NCBI RefSeq assembly: GCF_900142715.1
Contig: NZ_FRBX01000004.1
Location: 62,001-126,000, forward strand
DNA length: 64,000 bases
Direction: 5' to 3'
From: Flavobacterium pectinovorum
Lineage (GTDB): Bacteria > Bacteroidota > Bacteroidia > Flavobacteriales > Flavobacteriaceae
Position numbers and translations under genes: made by a program. Of the stretch, positions 17,694 through 27,472 are shown in pieces (position 1 is the first letter of the stretch; each line of letters starts with the position of its first letter). The notes beneath the pieces were generated by a model, which was given only the letters and a program-made list of their open reading frames with translations, was not told the origin of the DNA and made no database searches.

Positions 17694-18500
17694 ATGCAAA
17701 AGACAATTTTTATTACAGGAGCTTCATCAGGATTAGGAAAATCAACAGCAAAATTATTTCAAAGCAAAGGCTGGCAGGTAATTGCTACAATGCGTAATCC
17801 GGAAAAGGAAACGGAATTAAATCAATTAAAAAACGTAATTCTGCTTCCGCTTGATGTTTCAAATTCGGAACAAATAAAATCTACTATCAAAAATGTTACA
17901 GAGAAATATTCGGTTGATGTTGTGCTGAACAATGCGGGTTATGGTTTAATTGGCGCTTTAGAATCTTTGAATGAGGAACAAATCGAGCGTCAAATCGAGA
18001 CCAATTTGTTGGGAGTTATTAAAGTTTCTAAGGCTTTTGTATCTCACTTTCGTGAAAAGAAAAGTGGAACGTTTATTAATATAACGTCGACTTTTGGATT
18101 AATGGGTTTTCCGACTTGCTCTATTTACAGCGCTACCAAATTTGCGGTTGATGGTTTCTCTGAAAGTTTGGCTTCTGAATTAGTGCAATTCGGAATTCAG
18201 GTAAAAGTAGTCGCACCTGGCGGAATGCAAACCGATTTTACGACAAGATCTATGGATGGTGGGCAACATGAAGCGTATGAAAAACTAACAGCTGAAGTAA
18301 GTAAAGGCTATAGTGAAGAGCAAATTAGCAATTATACAAAAGCCGAAGATGTTGCCCAAATTATTTACGAAGCAGCGACCGATAATAAAACTCAATTGCG
18401 ATATGTTGCCGGAAACGACGCAAACGCTTTATACGATGAGCGTTTGAAATTGGGTGCCGAAACTCAGGTGCAAAATATCAAAACAATGTTTACTTTTTAA
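17694..18500 (+). CDS. Classical SDR family oxidoreductase
   Basis: 268 residues, cytoplasmic. It has the short-chain dehydrogenase fold with the dinucleotide motif GASSGLGKS at residues ~7-15, NNAGYG near 82, a serine in NITSTFG near 137 and the catalytic YSATKFAVDG near 149, matching the NADP-dependent classical group. The substrate is unknown. First gene of a + strand operon: the ABM-like gene follows after 12 bp, then an AraC regulator overlapping it. The promoter region carries two GGCTA half-sites 21 bp apart. This pairing of an oxidoreductase with its own AraC activator suggests induction by a small aromatic, aldehyde or similar compound, which is inference. Confidence 0.88.
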   Translation: MQKTIFITGASSGLGKSTAKLFQSKGWQVIATMRNPEKETELNQLKNVILLPLDVSNSEQIKSTIKNVTEKYSVDVVLNNAGYGLIGALESLNEEQIERQIETNLLGVIKVSKAFVSHFREKKSGTFINITSTFGLMGFPTCSIYSATKFAVDGFSESLASELVQFGIQVKVVAPGGMQTDFTTRSMDGGQHEAYEKLTAEVSKGYSEEQISNYTKAEDVAQIIYEAATDNKTQLRYVAGNDANALYDERLKLGAETQVQNIKTMFTF

Positions 18501-18512
18501 TTTCGAAATCAG

Positions 18513-18851
18513 ATGAAAAATAAAGCAATAGAATTGACTACTTTTAAACTAAATGGTTTTACAACACAACAATTTATTGAGGCCAATGCAGAAATCGATG
18601 CATTTTTAAAACGTCAAAATGGATTTTGTTCGAGAACTATTTTCGAATTAAAAAAAGGTGTTGTTTACGATATGCTCGTTTGGGACAGCACCGAAGACGG
18701 CACAAACGCAATGCATAAATTAATGACAGAGTTGAGCGATTCGGTCGTACATGATATGATCGATCAAAGTTCTGTAAGCTGGAATATTGCGCCAGTAGAA
18801 CATTTTGTAAATTTGTACAATAGTATTGCTAAAAATGAAAAATCAGCCTAA
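18513..18851 (+). CDS. Small dimeric alpha/beta-barrel (ABM-like) protein
   Basis: 112 residues. The pattern IELTTFKLNGFTTQQFIEAN, QNGFCSRTIFELKKG and VYDMLVWDSTEDGTNA resembles ferredoxin-like dimeric barrel proteins of the antibiotic-biosynthesis-monooxygenase (ABM) group, which act as cofactor-free monooxygenases or as small-molecule binders. No unambiguous catalytic residue can be pointed out. It is the second gene of the SDR module, and its last 17 bp overlap the AraC gene in another frame, indicating translational coupling. A partner role with the SDR is likely, but the reaction is unknown. Confidence 0.65.
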   Translation: MKNKAIELTTFKLNGFTTQQFIEANAEIDAFLKRQNGFCSRTIFELKKGVVYDMLVWDSTEDGTNAMHKLMTELSDSVVHDMIDQSSVSWNIAPVEHFVNLYNSIAKNEKSA

Positions 18852-19749
18852 AATATTCCAGTCCATATCAGAACTGCATAAAGCGATGGGACAGCCAAAA
18901 CCAATGCATCCGCTGATTAGTGTTTTGGATTATGGCAAAGCGATTTTTGACCCTAAGGATTTTGAGCAGGGAATCATTTTAGATTTTTACAAGATATCTT
19001 TTAAAACAAATTTCTCTGGAAAATTGCGATACGGATATGGTTTTTATGATTTTGAAGAAGGCGGAATGTCGTTTGTGGCACCAGGACAAATTTTAAAGAT
19101 GCAGGAAGAAGAAGCGGATTATAGCGGAATGTCGCTTAATATTCACCCTGATTTTATTCGGCCTTATACTTTAAATGAAAATATTAAAAAGTATGGTTTT
19201 TTCTCGTATTCTGCTGCCGAAGCTTTGTATTTGTCAGAGAAAGAAAAGGAAACAATTCTGGCGGTTTTTGCTAATATTCAGGACGAACTCGATCAGCGAA
19301 TTGACAATTTTAGTCAGGATGTAATTATCTCGCAATTAGAATTGTTGCTTAATTACAGCAATCGGTTTTACAACAGACAGTTTATTACACGAAAAGCGGT
19401 TAATAACGATGTGCTTTCGAAACTGGAAAACCTGCTCGAAGATTATTTTAATACCGAAAAACCGCTTGAAAATGGTTTACCAACGGTACAATTTGTGGCA
19501 GATGAATTGCAATTGTCATCAAGATATTTGAGCGATTTATTGCGAAGTGTTTCTGGACAAAATACGCAGCAGTTTATTCATGATAAACTGATCGAAAAAG
19601 CAAAAGAATACATTGCAAAAGGAATTTTATCGATTTCTGAAATTGCATATAAACTTGGGTTTGAACATCCACAATCGTTCAATAAATTATTCAAGAAAAA
19701 AACGAATATAAGTCCGGTTGCGTTTCAGGAATTATTCAATAAAAATTAA
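18835..19749 (+). CDS. AraC family transcriptional regulator (first of two paralogues)
   Basis: 304 residues from ATG 18835; a TTG at 18826 is also in frame but the ATG fits the paralogue's start better. The C-terminal ~100 residues hold two helix-turn-helix motifs (VQFVADELQLSSRYLSDLL and ISEIAYKLGFEHPQSFNKLFKKK). The N-terminal ~190 residues are a cupin-like sensing domain (HPLISVLDYG, GMSFVAPGQIL). Length and pattern match the protein at 34905-35819 closely along the whole chain. The gene overlaps the ABM-like gene by 17 bp and is followed after 3 bp by a MazG-like gene. Likely activator of its own operon through the GGCTA direct repeat. Confidence 0.9.
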   Translation: MKNQPKIFQSISELHKAMGQPKPMHPLISVLDYGKAIFDPKDFEQGIILDFYKISFKTNFSGKLRYGYGFYDFEEGGMSFVAPGQILKMQEEEADYSGMSLNIHPDFIRPYTLNENIKKYGFFSYSAAEALYLSEKEKETILAVFANIQDELDQRIDNFSQDVIISQLELLLNYSNRFYNRQFITRKAVNNDVLSKLENLLEDYFNTEKPLENGLPTVQFVADELQLSSRYLSDLLRSVSGQNTQQFIHDKLIEKAKEYIAKGILSISEIAYKLGFEHPQSFNKLFKKKTNISPVAFQELFNKN

Positions 19750-19752
19750 ATT

Positions 19753-20073
19753 ATGGCATCAATAAATTTTGAACAATTAAAAGAACGTTCTTTAAAAATA
19801 AGAGCAAAATACCGAGAATTGGAACTTACACATCACGGTAGCGAATGGACGGTTGAAGAAGATGCATTGGCTTTTTTAACCGATGCAGGTTTAGTGGGGC
19901 GCCACGTAATGTCGCAGCAAGGAAGATGGCCAAAAGCAAATACAGAAGAAGAACTAAAACATAAATTAGGAGAGTCTATTTGGTGGCTTACCGTTTTGGC
20001 AGAAAGAATGAACATTAATATTGAAGAAGCAACTCAAGAGTTTTTAACCAAAACAGAAGAATTGTTTGAGTAA
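19753..20073 (+). CDS. MazG-like NTP pyrophosphohydrolase-fold protein
   Basis: 106 residues, all-alpha. The pattern WTVEEDALAFLTDAGLVGRHVMSQQGRWP followed by ELKHKLGESIWWLTVLAERMNINIEEA resembles the MazG/all-alpha NTP-PPase fold, where acidic EExxE/ExxD residues bind magnesium. Here EEDA, and later GESIWW with an E in place of D, could supply those ligands, so activity is uncertain. It is the last gene of the SDR module, 3 bp after the AraC stop, and a terminator follows 45 bp later. Its link to the oxidoreductase is unknown; it might simply be carried in the operon. Confidence 0.65.
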   Translation: MASINFEQLKERSLKIRAKYRELELTHHGSEWTVEEDALAFLTDAGLVGRHVMSQQGRWPKANTEEELKHKLGESIWWLTVLAERMNINIEEATQEFLTKTEELFE

Positions 20074-20117
20074 TACGTTTGATTGATTTTCTTTGATTTA
20101 CATAAACAAAACAAAAG

Positions 20118-20145
20118 ACTCCATTAGTAATAATGGAGTTTTTTG
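20118..20145 (+). terminator. Terminator after the first SDR/AraC module
   Basis: ACTCCATTA - GTAA - TAATGGAGT followed by six T. It closes the + strand module and, read the other way, also lies just beyond the end of the third permease gene (20183), so it may serve both strands. Confidence 0.85.
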
Positions 20146-20182
20146 TTTTAATGAATTAAGATTATAAATAGTAAGATGATTT

Positions 20183-22600
20183 TTATTCGTATTTTAAATA
20201 TTTCAAAATATCAGTTTTTGTTGCTGCATAAGCTCTTGAAAGCACAATGATTAAAGTTAGAATTAATAACACAACAAATCCTAAAATAAAAGGAATTATG
20301 CTAATGTCGATTCTAAAAGCAAAATTCTCCAGCCATTTATTCAACAAATAATAAACAGGAAACAGCGCAATTAAAAAACCAACAATACAATACAAAACAT
20401 ATTGTTTCGACAGTTCTTTCAACAGCACATTTGTTTCGGCGCCAAGTGTTTTTCTGATGGCGATTTCTTTCATTCGTCTTTGTATCGAATAAGAGGCAAC
20501 CGCAAATAAACCAAAAAGTGCAATTAGGATTACGACGATATTCAGTAATGAAAACAAGTTCTTTTGCTTAATATAAGATTCGTAAGTTCTCGCATATTCT
20601 TTGTCAACAAAATCATATCGAAAAGGATATTCGGTATCCACTTTTGCCCATAATTTTTCAATACTTTTAATCGTAGTTTCCAGATTGTCAGATTTTACTT
20701 TTATGTAAACCCTGTTGATGTTGTGCGCCATATTAAAGGTTTTAATGTGATAGAAAACAATTGGCGGCACTTTTAATTCCGGGCTCAGTAAATTAAAATC
20801 TTTAACAATACCAATGATTTTTAATTTCTGATCGCGTATCAGAAGTTCTTTCCCAATAGGATTTTTAAGCTTCATTAAATTTAAAGCACTTTCATTTATT
20901 ATAACCGAATTAACCGTATCCGAAGCTAATTTTCTATCGAAATTTCTGCCTTCTTTCATTTTAACATTCAGCATTTCAAGTAAACCATAGTCTATAGCGA
21001 TACCTCTTTCTTTAAAAAGTTCATTGTTATAAAGAACGGGTGAAATCGAGTTATCAGATCCATCAAAACAAATAAGTCCGGTTGAAATTTGTTCAACACC
21101 TTTAATTTTGCCCAATTCCTGTTTTAAAGTATTGTATTTAGCAGAAATGGTTTGTTCTGCATTTTCAGATGTATATTCTGCCAACGGAATATTTAATGGA
21201 ATTGTAAGAACCTGATCACCTTTAAAACCGAGATCTTTATTCTGTAAATATTGAATTTGCTGATAAACGATATGAGAACCAATTATAAAAAAGGCCGCAA
21301 TTGCAAATTGAAAAATAAGCATTCCGTTGCGAAGCCAGATTCCGTTTTTGCTTCTTTCGAAATTTCCTTTCAGAACTTTAAAAGTTTCGAAATTGGACAC
21401 ATAAATGGCCGGAAATAATCCTGCTGTCAAAATTGTAATGATAAAAATCAATATCAATTGTATGTAAAACTGACTGGCAAGAAGTGCAATGTTTTTGTTT
21501 AAAAAGTTGTTGTAATACGGCAAAGTCAGTTCTACAATTACTAATGCCAGTAAAATAGAAAAACTCGTGGTTAAAACCGTTTCAAAAAGAAATTGTACAA
21601 TAATATTACTTTTAGATGCACCCGAAATTTTGCGTATTCCAACTTCTTTAGCACGCTTTACGGCATTTGCAGTTGCGAGATTGATGTAATTAACAATCGA
21701 TAAAGTGAGAATTAAAACGGATAACCCCATCATGATCATTAAAAACTGATAATTTCCCCGTGTTTCAGGATATCCGTCTGCAATCGAATGTAATCTGGCT
21801 TTTGACAATGGCTCAAGAACAACGTTAAAATAACCTACTTTTTTAGCCATCTCTTTGGGAGTAAAACCTGCTTCTTTGGAAAGTCGCGTAATAAAATCGT
21901 GGTTGTAAATTCTTTCGAGTTTCTTTCTTGTAAGATCAACTTTTGACGGGTCTTTTACTTTTAATAATAACTTTAAAATAAACGGATTTATGTGTCCGGA
22001 AGTTGTCAGTTCCTTCATTTTATTGATGATGGCATTTGGCGCAATCGAAGAATTGCCGGGAATATGATACACCGCCCGCACTGAAAACAACTGGTCAAAG
22101 CATTTTATTTGTTTTCCAATGGGATTTTCATTTCCAAAAATTCTTTTAGCCGTAATATCTGAAATAGCAATGCTGGAATCATCTTTTATGGCTGAAATCG
22201 CATCGCCCTGAATAATTTTGAAAGGAAAAAAAGAAAAGAAATTTTGTTCGACATTGATAATTTTATCTACAAATTCCTTTTTTCCGTTATAAATAATTTT
22301 ATCCTTTTGATACCAACTGTCCGCATACATTATAGTTTCGATATTTGGATCTTCATCCAACGCAGGTTTCAGGAATAAGGCACAATCTGACCATGCCGGC
22401 ATATCGCTTAGTTGAATCAAAACCTGATAAACATTGTCTTTTTCAGGATTCCAGTCGTTGTAATTTTGTTCGTCGTTCCAATAAAGCAACGCGAAAATTA
22501 ATCCGGATATACCAATTGACAATCCTAACATGTTTAAGAATGAGAAAAGCTTGTTGTGCTTTAATCGGTAAATAAATATATTGATATAGTTTAGTATCAT
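20183..22600 (-). CDS. MacB/FtsX-type ABC transporter permease (third of three)
   Basis: 805 residues. Structure of the long two-module FtsX/MacB permease group: N-terminal helix (~20-40), large periplasmic MacB_PCD domain, three helices (~285-400) with the ERAKEVGIRK-type motif (here KRAKEVGIRKISGASKSNI), a further helix near 430, a second periplasmic domain, then three helices with RRMKEIAIRKTLGAETNVLL. Such permeases work by mechanotransmission on periplasmic substrates (lipids, peptides, drugs) and usually pair with a separate LolD-like ATPase. The start codon abuts the stop of the preceding permease (22601). It is the last gene of the ATPase plus three-permease operon. More diverged from the other two permeases than they are from each other. 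Confidence 0.9.
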   Translation of the reverse strand: MILNYINIFIYRLKHNKLFSFLNMLGLSIGISGLIFALLYWNDEQNYNDWNPEKDNVYQVLIQLSDMPAWSDCALFLKPALDEDPNIETIMYADSWYQKDKIIYNGKKEFVDKIINVEQNFFSFFPFKIIQGDAISAIKDDSSIAISDITAKRIFGNENPIGKQIKCFDQLFSVRAVYHIPGNSSIAPNAIINKMKELTTSGHINPFILKLLLKVKDPSKVDLTRKKLERIYNHDFITRLSKEAGFTPKEMAKKVGYFNVVLEPLSKARLHSIADGYPETRGNYQFLMIMMGLSVLILTLSIVNYINLATANAVKRAKEVGIRKISGASKSNIIVQFLFETVLTTSFSILLALVIVELTLPYYNNFLNKNIALLASQFYIQLILIFIITILTAGLFPAIYVSNFETFKVLKGNFERSKNGIWLRNGMLIFQFAIAAFFIIGSHIVYQQIQYLQNKDLGFKGDQVLTIPLNIPLAEYTSENAEQTISAKYNTLKQELGKIKGVEQISTGLICFDGSDNSISPVLYNNELFKERGIAIDYGLLEMLNVKMKEGRNFDRKLASDTVNSVIINESALNLMKLKNPIGKELLIRDQKLKIIGIVKDFNLLSPELKVPPIVFYHIKTFNMAHNINRVYIKVKSDNLETTIKSIEKLWAKVDTEYPFRYDFVDKEYARTYESYIKQKNLFSLLNIVVILIALFGLFAVASYSIQRRMKEIAIRKTLGAETNVLLKELSKQYVLYCIVGFLIALFPVYYLLNKWLENFAFRIDISIIPFILGFVVLLILTLIIVLSRAYAATKTDILKYLKYE

Positions 22601-25009
22601 TTATTCGTATTTTAAATATTTCAGGATATCAACTTTTGTTACTTGGTATGCTTTTGCCAAAACAACGGCAAGTGTCAGGAATAGTAAAGACACAAAGGCA
22701 AGAATAAAAGGTAAAATTGGAATGTCGATGCGAAAGGCAAAATCTTCGAGCCAGTTTTTTAATAAAATATAAGCTGGAATAATTCCGATTAAAAATCCGA
22801 TAATGCAGAAAGCCACATATTGTTTAGAAAGTTCTTTCAGTAAAATATTGGTGTCAGCGCCAAGGGTTTTTCTAATAGCGATTTCTTTAAATCTTCTTTC
22901 CATAGAAAACGATGCCAAGGCAAACAATCCGAAAACGGCAATTAGAATTACAACCACATTCAACAGAGCAAATAAATTTCTTTGGTCTTCATACTTTTTG
23001 TAAGTTTTGGCGAAATTTTTATCCACAAAATTGTATTCGAAAGGATATTCTGAATCCACTTTTTTAGACCAAAAATTCTTTAGTGAAGCAATAGTTTTCT
23101 GAATGTCTTTTGGCGAAAGCTTTACAGAAACGTATTCTATATTGCCTTGCGTCCATTTCTGAGTATTTATATGAAATAAAATCATGGGATTAATTTCATT
23201 GTCTAAACCAGAATAATGGAAGTTTTTAACGATTCCCACAACTTTATATTTTTCGCCATTCCAGCCGATTATTTTATCCAAAGGATTTTTTTCCTGCAAA
23301 GTTTTGGCTGCTACTTCATTCAGTAAAACATTAGAAATAGTATCGGATGCCAGTTTATCCGTGAGCGATCTTCCTTTTATAACTTTTATTCCCAACATTT
23401 CCAGCATTCCAAAATCAAACCCGATTTGCTGAATTACTGTCACTTTATTGTTATAAAATAAACCCCCTCTTGAAATTTCGTTTTCTCCAATAGAAAATGC
23501 TCCGGCAGAAACGGCTTCGACACCGTTAATTTTTTGTATTTCCTGTTGGATGCTTTTGTATTGCTCAAATTTACCTTTGCCTTTTTGTTCCCTAAAAGCG
23601 ATATTCATGATTTGAGATCCTTTAAAACCTAAATCTTTTTCTACCATAAAATTGACCTGTTGGTAGACGATAAAAGAACCGATAATAAAAAAAGCAGCAA
23701 TCGAAAATTGTATAACAAGCATGCTGTTTCTAATCCATATCCCGCTTTTACTGCGGGAAAAATTTCCTTTTAAAACATTTAAAACTGCAAAATTTGAAAT
23801 GTAAACTGCCGGAAAGACTCCACAAACAAAAATCACGACGATGAAGATTAAAACGAGCTGTAGGTAAAATTGTGATCCGGCCAGAATTAATTCTTTGTTT
23901 AAAAATTGATTGTAAAAAGGCAAAGAAATTTCGACGATTACAAGTGCCAATAATATAGCAAATAAGGTAATCAATGCAGCTTCAAATACAAACTGAAACA
24001 CAATTTGCAATTTTGTAGCGCCAATAATTTTTCTGATGCCTACTTCTTTTGCGCGTTTTATGGCATTCGCCGTGGCTAAGTTGATATAGTTTACAATCGA
24101 TAATATTAAAATTAAAATAGACAGCGCCATTAATATTTGTAAAAACTGAAGGTTTCCTGTCCCTTCCGGAAACGGATAATTTCCTTTATAAAGCCTTGAG
24201 TTTTCAAACGGAAGTAATTTAACTTTGAAGGGTTCACCGAACTTTTTTATAAAAGCTTCAAGGGTCATTCCTTCTTTTCTTGCCTGCCTTTTGTAGTTTT
24301 TTTCGATAAACAATTGTTCCATACTTTTAATGACAAGTCCTGCATCGTTTTTCTTTTTTAGTTTTAAGATTAAACCAAAATTAAAACCCCAATGGTCTTT
24401 AAGATGTTCCAGGTCTTCTTCAATAATGTTCGTAACTGCATTCGGCATTACAACTGATTTTCCGGGTATTCGATAAACACCGCGAACAACAAATAATTTG
24501 TCAGCATATTTTACTTGTTTGCCAACGGGGTTTTCATTCTTAAATAAACGAAAGGCTGTTTCTTCAGAAAAAACAATGCTTTGCGGATCGTGAAGTGCAC
24601 TTTTTGCATCACCGTATTTGAATTCAAATGGAAAAAAAGAAAAGAAACTCTTTTGGGCCGAAAATAGTTTATCGACTAACTCTATTTTTCCATTGTATTG
24701 TATTGTTTCTTTTGTGTAATAAGTATTGAAATAACAATAATTTTCTAAATACGGAGTGGTTGATTTTATAGCCGGTGCAGGAATAGCAGAGTTTGCAGCC
24801 ATGATATTACCTTCTCCCAAATCATTCATCACGATAAATGTTTTATCATTTGAAGCATTCCATTTATCATAAGAATGTTCATCGTTCCAATACAAAATCG
24901 CAAAAATTAAGGCCGCAATTCCAATACTTAAGCCCAGAATATTCAAAGCTGTAAAAAGCTTATTGTTTTTAATGTGGTATATAAATATGTTTATCCAGTT
25001 AAGTATCAT
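22601..25009 (-). CDS. MacB/FtsX-type ABC transporter permease (second of three)
   Basis: 802 residues with the same two-module layout as its neighbours: N-terminal helix, MacB_PCD periplasmic domain, helices around 290-400 with KRAKEVGIRKIIGATK, second periplasmic domain, C-terminal helices with RRFKEIAIRKTLGADTN, and the shared ending DILKYLKYE. It closely resembles the first permease (25057-27468), including LFTALNILGLSIGIA near the start, so these two derive from a recent tandem duplication. It is translated 47 bp downstream of the first permease and its stop touches the next start. Probable inner-membrane subunit using the single ATPase encoded upstream. Confidence 0.9.
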   Translation of the reverse strand: MILNWINIFIYHIKNNKLFTALNILGLSIGIAALIFAILYWNDEHSYDKWNASNDKTFIVMNDLGEGNIMAANSAIPAPAIKSTTPYLENYCYFNTYYTKETIQYNGKIELVDKLFSAQKSFFSFFPFEFKYGDAKSALHDPQSIVFSEETAFRLFKNENPVGKQVKYADKLFVVRGVYRIPGKSVVMPNAVTNIIEEDLEHLKDHWGFNFGLILKLKKKNDAGLVIKSMEQLFIEKNYKRQARKEGMTLEAFIKKFGEPFKVKLLPFENSRLYKGNYPFPEGTGNLQFLQILMALSILILILSIVNYINLATANAIKRAKEVGIRKIIGATKLQIVFQFVFEAALITLFAILLALVIVEISLPFYNQFLNKELILAGSQFYLQLVLIFIVVIFVCGVFPAVYISNFAVLNVLKGNFSRSKSGIWIRNSMLVIQFSIAAFFIIGSFIVYQQVNFMVEKDLGFKGSQIMNIAFREQKGKGKFEQYKSIQQEIQKINGVEAVSAGAFSIGENEISRGGLFYNNKVTVIQQIGFDFGMLEMLGIKVIKGRSLTDKLASDTISNVLLNEVAAKTLQEKNPLDKIIGWNGEKYKVVGIVKNFHYSGLDNEINPMILFHINTQKWTQGNIEYVSVKLSPKDIQKTIASLKNFWSKKVDSEYPFEYNFVDKNFAKTYKKYEDQRNLFALLNVVVILIAVFGLFALASFSMERRFKEIAIRKTLGADTNILLKELSKQYVAFCIIGFLIGIIPAYILLKNWLEDFAFRIDIPILPFILAFVSLLFLTLAVVLAKAYQVTKVDILKYLKYE

Positions 25010-25056
25010 AGTTTTAGTTGTAGCGTTAAGAATAAAAAGAAGAAAATTGTCTTTTT

Positions 25057-27468
25057 TTATTCATATTTCAGATATCTCAAAACATCAATTTTAGTCACCT
25101 GATACGCTTTTGCCAAAACAATGGTTAAGGTCAAAAACATCAAACAAACAAATGCAGCAAAAAATGGAAGCAAAGGAATATCGATTCTAAAGGCAAAATT
25201 CTCCAGCCATTTTTGCAATAAAAGGTAAGCCGGCAGTATTCCGATTAGAAATCCAATAATGCAGAAAATCACATATTGTTTGGATAATCCTTTCAGTAAA
25301 GTATTGGTTTCCGCACCAAGCGTTTTTCTGATGGCAATTTCCCGTAATCTTCTTTCCATAGAAAAAGAAGCCAAAGCAAACAGTCCGAAAACGGCAATTA
25401 GGATTACTACAATGTTTAATAAAGCAAATAAATCTCTTTGGTTTTCATATTTTTTATACGATCTGGCAAAGTTTTTATCTACAAAAGCATATTCAAACGG
25501 ATATTCGGAATCGACTTTTGTTTTCCAGAACTTTCCAATATTATCAATGGTTTGAGGCATATCATTTGATGAAATTTTGACTGAGATTGTATGCATTTCA
25601 CTTTGACTCCATGATTGTGCTTTAATGTGATAGAAAATCATTGGACCAATTTTATTTTCAAGACCAAAAAAATTAAAGTCTTTTACAATCCCGACAACTT
25701 TATAATTGCCATCCTGCCAATTTATGATCTTGTTTAACGGGTCTTTTTCCATTAATGTTTTTGCTGCAGTTTCATTTAATAAAACATTTGAAATGGTGTC
25801 TGAAGAAATCTCTTCTCTTAAATCACGTCCTTTTATCACTTGAATACCCAGAAGCTTCAGTATTCCAAAATCAATACCCATTTGCTGCGTTATAACTTCC
25901 TGGTGTGTTTTGTAGTGTAAACCAGCCCATGAATTTTCTATACCTCCAATAGAAAATGATGCGGCAGAAACAGCTTCGACACCGGTAATTTTTTGAAGTT
26001 CCTGTTGAATTGCCTTATATCTTTCAAACTGTCCTTTTCCTTTTTTAGACTTAAATGAAATGTCTATAACCTGCGCTCCTTTAAAGCCCAAATCTTTTTC
26101 GGCCATAAAATTTACCTGTTGATATACGATAAAAGAACCAATGATAAAAAATGTGGCAATAGCAAATTGTAATACGAGCATTCCGTTACGAAGCCATATA
26201 CCGCTTTTGCTTCTCGAAAAGTTTCCTTTTAAAACTTTCAGCACTTCAAAATTTGAGATGTAGATGGCAGGAATAACACCAGAAACAAAAACAACAAGAA
26301 TGAAAACTAATACTAATTGAACATAGAATTGATTTCCTAAAAGAATAAGATTTTTGTTTAATAAAGCGTTGTAAAAAGGTAATGAAAGTTCTACAATTAC
26401 CAATGCAATCAATACAGAAAACAGCGTAATTAATATAGTTTCAAATACAAATTGCATAATGATTTGCAATTTTGAGGCGCCAACAATTTTTCGTACCCCA
26501 ACTTCTTTCGCACGTTTTACAGCATTTGCAGTTGCCAGATTAATGTAATTGGCAATCGATAATAACAAAATAAGTATGGATAAACCTATCAATATTCGCA
26601 AAAAAATCACATTGGCACTTCCTTCCGCAAACGGGGTGTTTCCGTTATATAGTCTTGCACTTGTAAGCGGTAACAACTGTGCTTTAATAGGTTCTCCGTA
26701 TCTTTTTATGAACGACTCAAGATCTAAACCTTCTGCCTTTGCCTGTTTTTTATAGTTTTCTTCAAGAAAGATTTGATCCAGTTTTTTAATGACAGCGGTT
26801 GTATCTCTTGCATTTTTTAGCTTAAGCATTAATCCGTAATTCAACCCCCAGCTTTCTCTGTTTTTTTCTAAATCATCTTCTATTACCGTTGTAACTGCAG
26901 ATGGCATCACCGAAGATTTTTCGTTTAATCGATATACTCCACGAACCACGAAAATTCGTTCAGCATATCTGACTTGTTTCCCCATCGGATTTTCGTCTTT
27001 AAACAGACGTGAAGCTGTTTCTTCAGAAAGAGCAATGCTGTTGCGATCGTGAATAGCGCTTTTTGCATTACCACGGATAAATTCAAAAGGGAAAAAAGAA
27101 AAGAAACTGCTTTGTGCCGTTAAAATCTTATCAACTAATTCTGTTTTTCCGTGATATTGTATCGTTTGCTTCGAGTAATTGGTTCTAAAATAGCAATATT
27201 CATCTAAGTAAGATGTGGTCGATTTTAAAATAGGAGCAGGAATTGCAGAAGATACAGCCCAGATATTACCTCCGCCAAGATTATTCATAACCGAATAGAT
27301 TTTATCTTTTTCGGGATTCCACTGATCGTATGAGTGTTCATCATTCCAATACAAAATTGCAAAAATCAATCCTGCAATTCCAATACTCAAACCCAAAACA
27401 TTCAAAGCTGTAAAAAGCTTATTGTTCTTGATGTGGTATATAAATATGTTTGTCCAGTTTTTTAGCAT
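25057..27468 (-). CDS. MacB/FtsX-type ABC transporter permease (first of three)
   Basis: 803 residues. N-terminal LFTALNVLGLSIGIAGLIF helix, MacB_PCD periplasmic domain, middle helices with KRAKEVGVRKIVGASK, second extracytoplasmic domain, C-terminal helices with RRLREIAIRKTLGAETN and ending DVLRYLKYE. The two coupling-helix motifs (RAKEVGVRK and LREIAIRK) are those expected to contact the ATPase. Start lies 4 bp after the ATPase stop, so the two are translationally linked. With two more permeases following, the operon could form several alternative heterodimers, or each permease could serve a different cargo. Substrate unknown. Confidence 0.9.
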   Translation of the reverse strand: MLKNWTNIFIYHIKNNKLFTALNVLGLSIGIAGLIFAILYWNDEHSYDQWNPEKDKIYSVMNNLGGGNIWAVSSAIPAPILKSTTSYLDEYCYFRTNYSKQTIQYHGKTELVDKILTAQSSFFSFFPFEFIRGNAKSAIHDRNSIALSEETASRLFKDENPMGKQVRYAERIFVVRGVYRLNEKSSVMPSAVTTVIEDDLEKNRESWGLNYGLMLKLKNARDTTAVIKKLDQIFLEENYKKQAKAEGLDLESFIKRYGEPIKAQLLPLTSARLYNGNTPFAEGSANVIFLRILIGLSILILLLSIANYINLATANAVKRAKEVGVRKIVGASKLQIIMQFVFETILITLFSVLIALVIVELSLPFYNALLNKNLILLGNQFYVQLVLVFILVVFVSGVIPAIYISNFEVLKVLKGNFSRSKSGIWLRNGMLVLQFAIATFFIIGSFIVYQQVNFMAEKDLGFKGAQVIDISFKSKKGKGQFERYKAIQQELQKITGVEAVSAASFSIGGIENSWAGLHYKTHQEVITQQMGIDFGILKLLGIQVIKGRDLREEISSDTISNVLLNETAAKTLMEKDPLNKIINWQDGNYKVVGIVKDFNFFGLENKIGPMIFYHIKAQSWSQSEMHTISVKISSNDMPQTIDNIGKFWKTKVDSEYPFEYAFVDKNFARSYKKYENQRDLFALLNIVVILIAVFGLFALASFSMERRLREIAIRKTLGAETNTLLKGLSKQYVIFCIIGFLIGILPAYLLLQKWLENFAFRIDIPLLPFFAAFVCLMFLTLTIVLAKAYQVTKIDVLRYLKYE

Positions 27469-27472
27469 TATT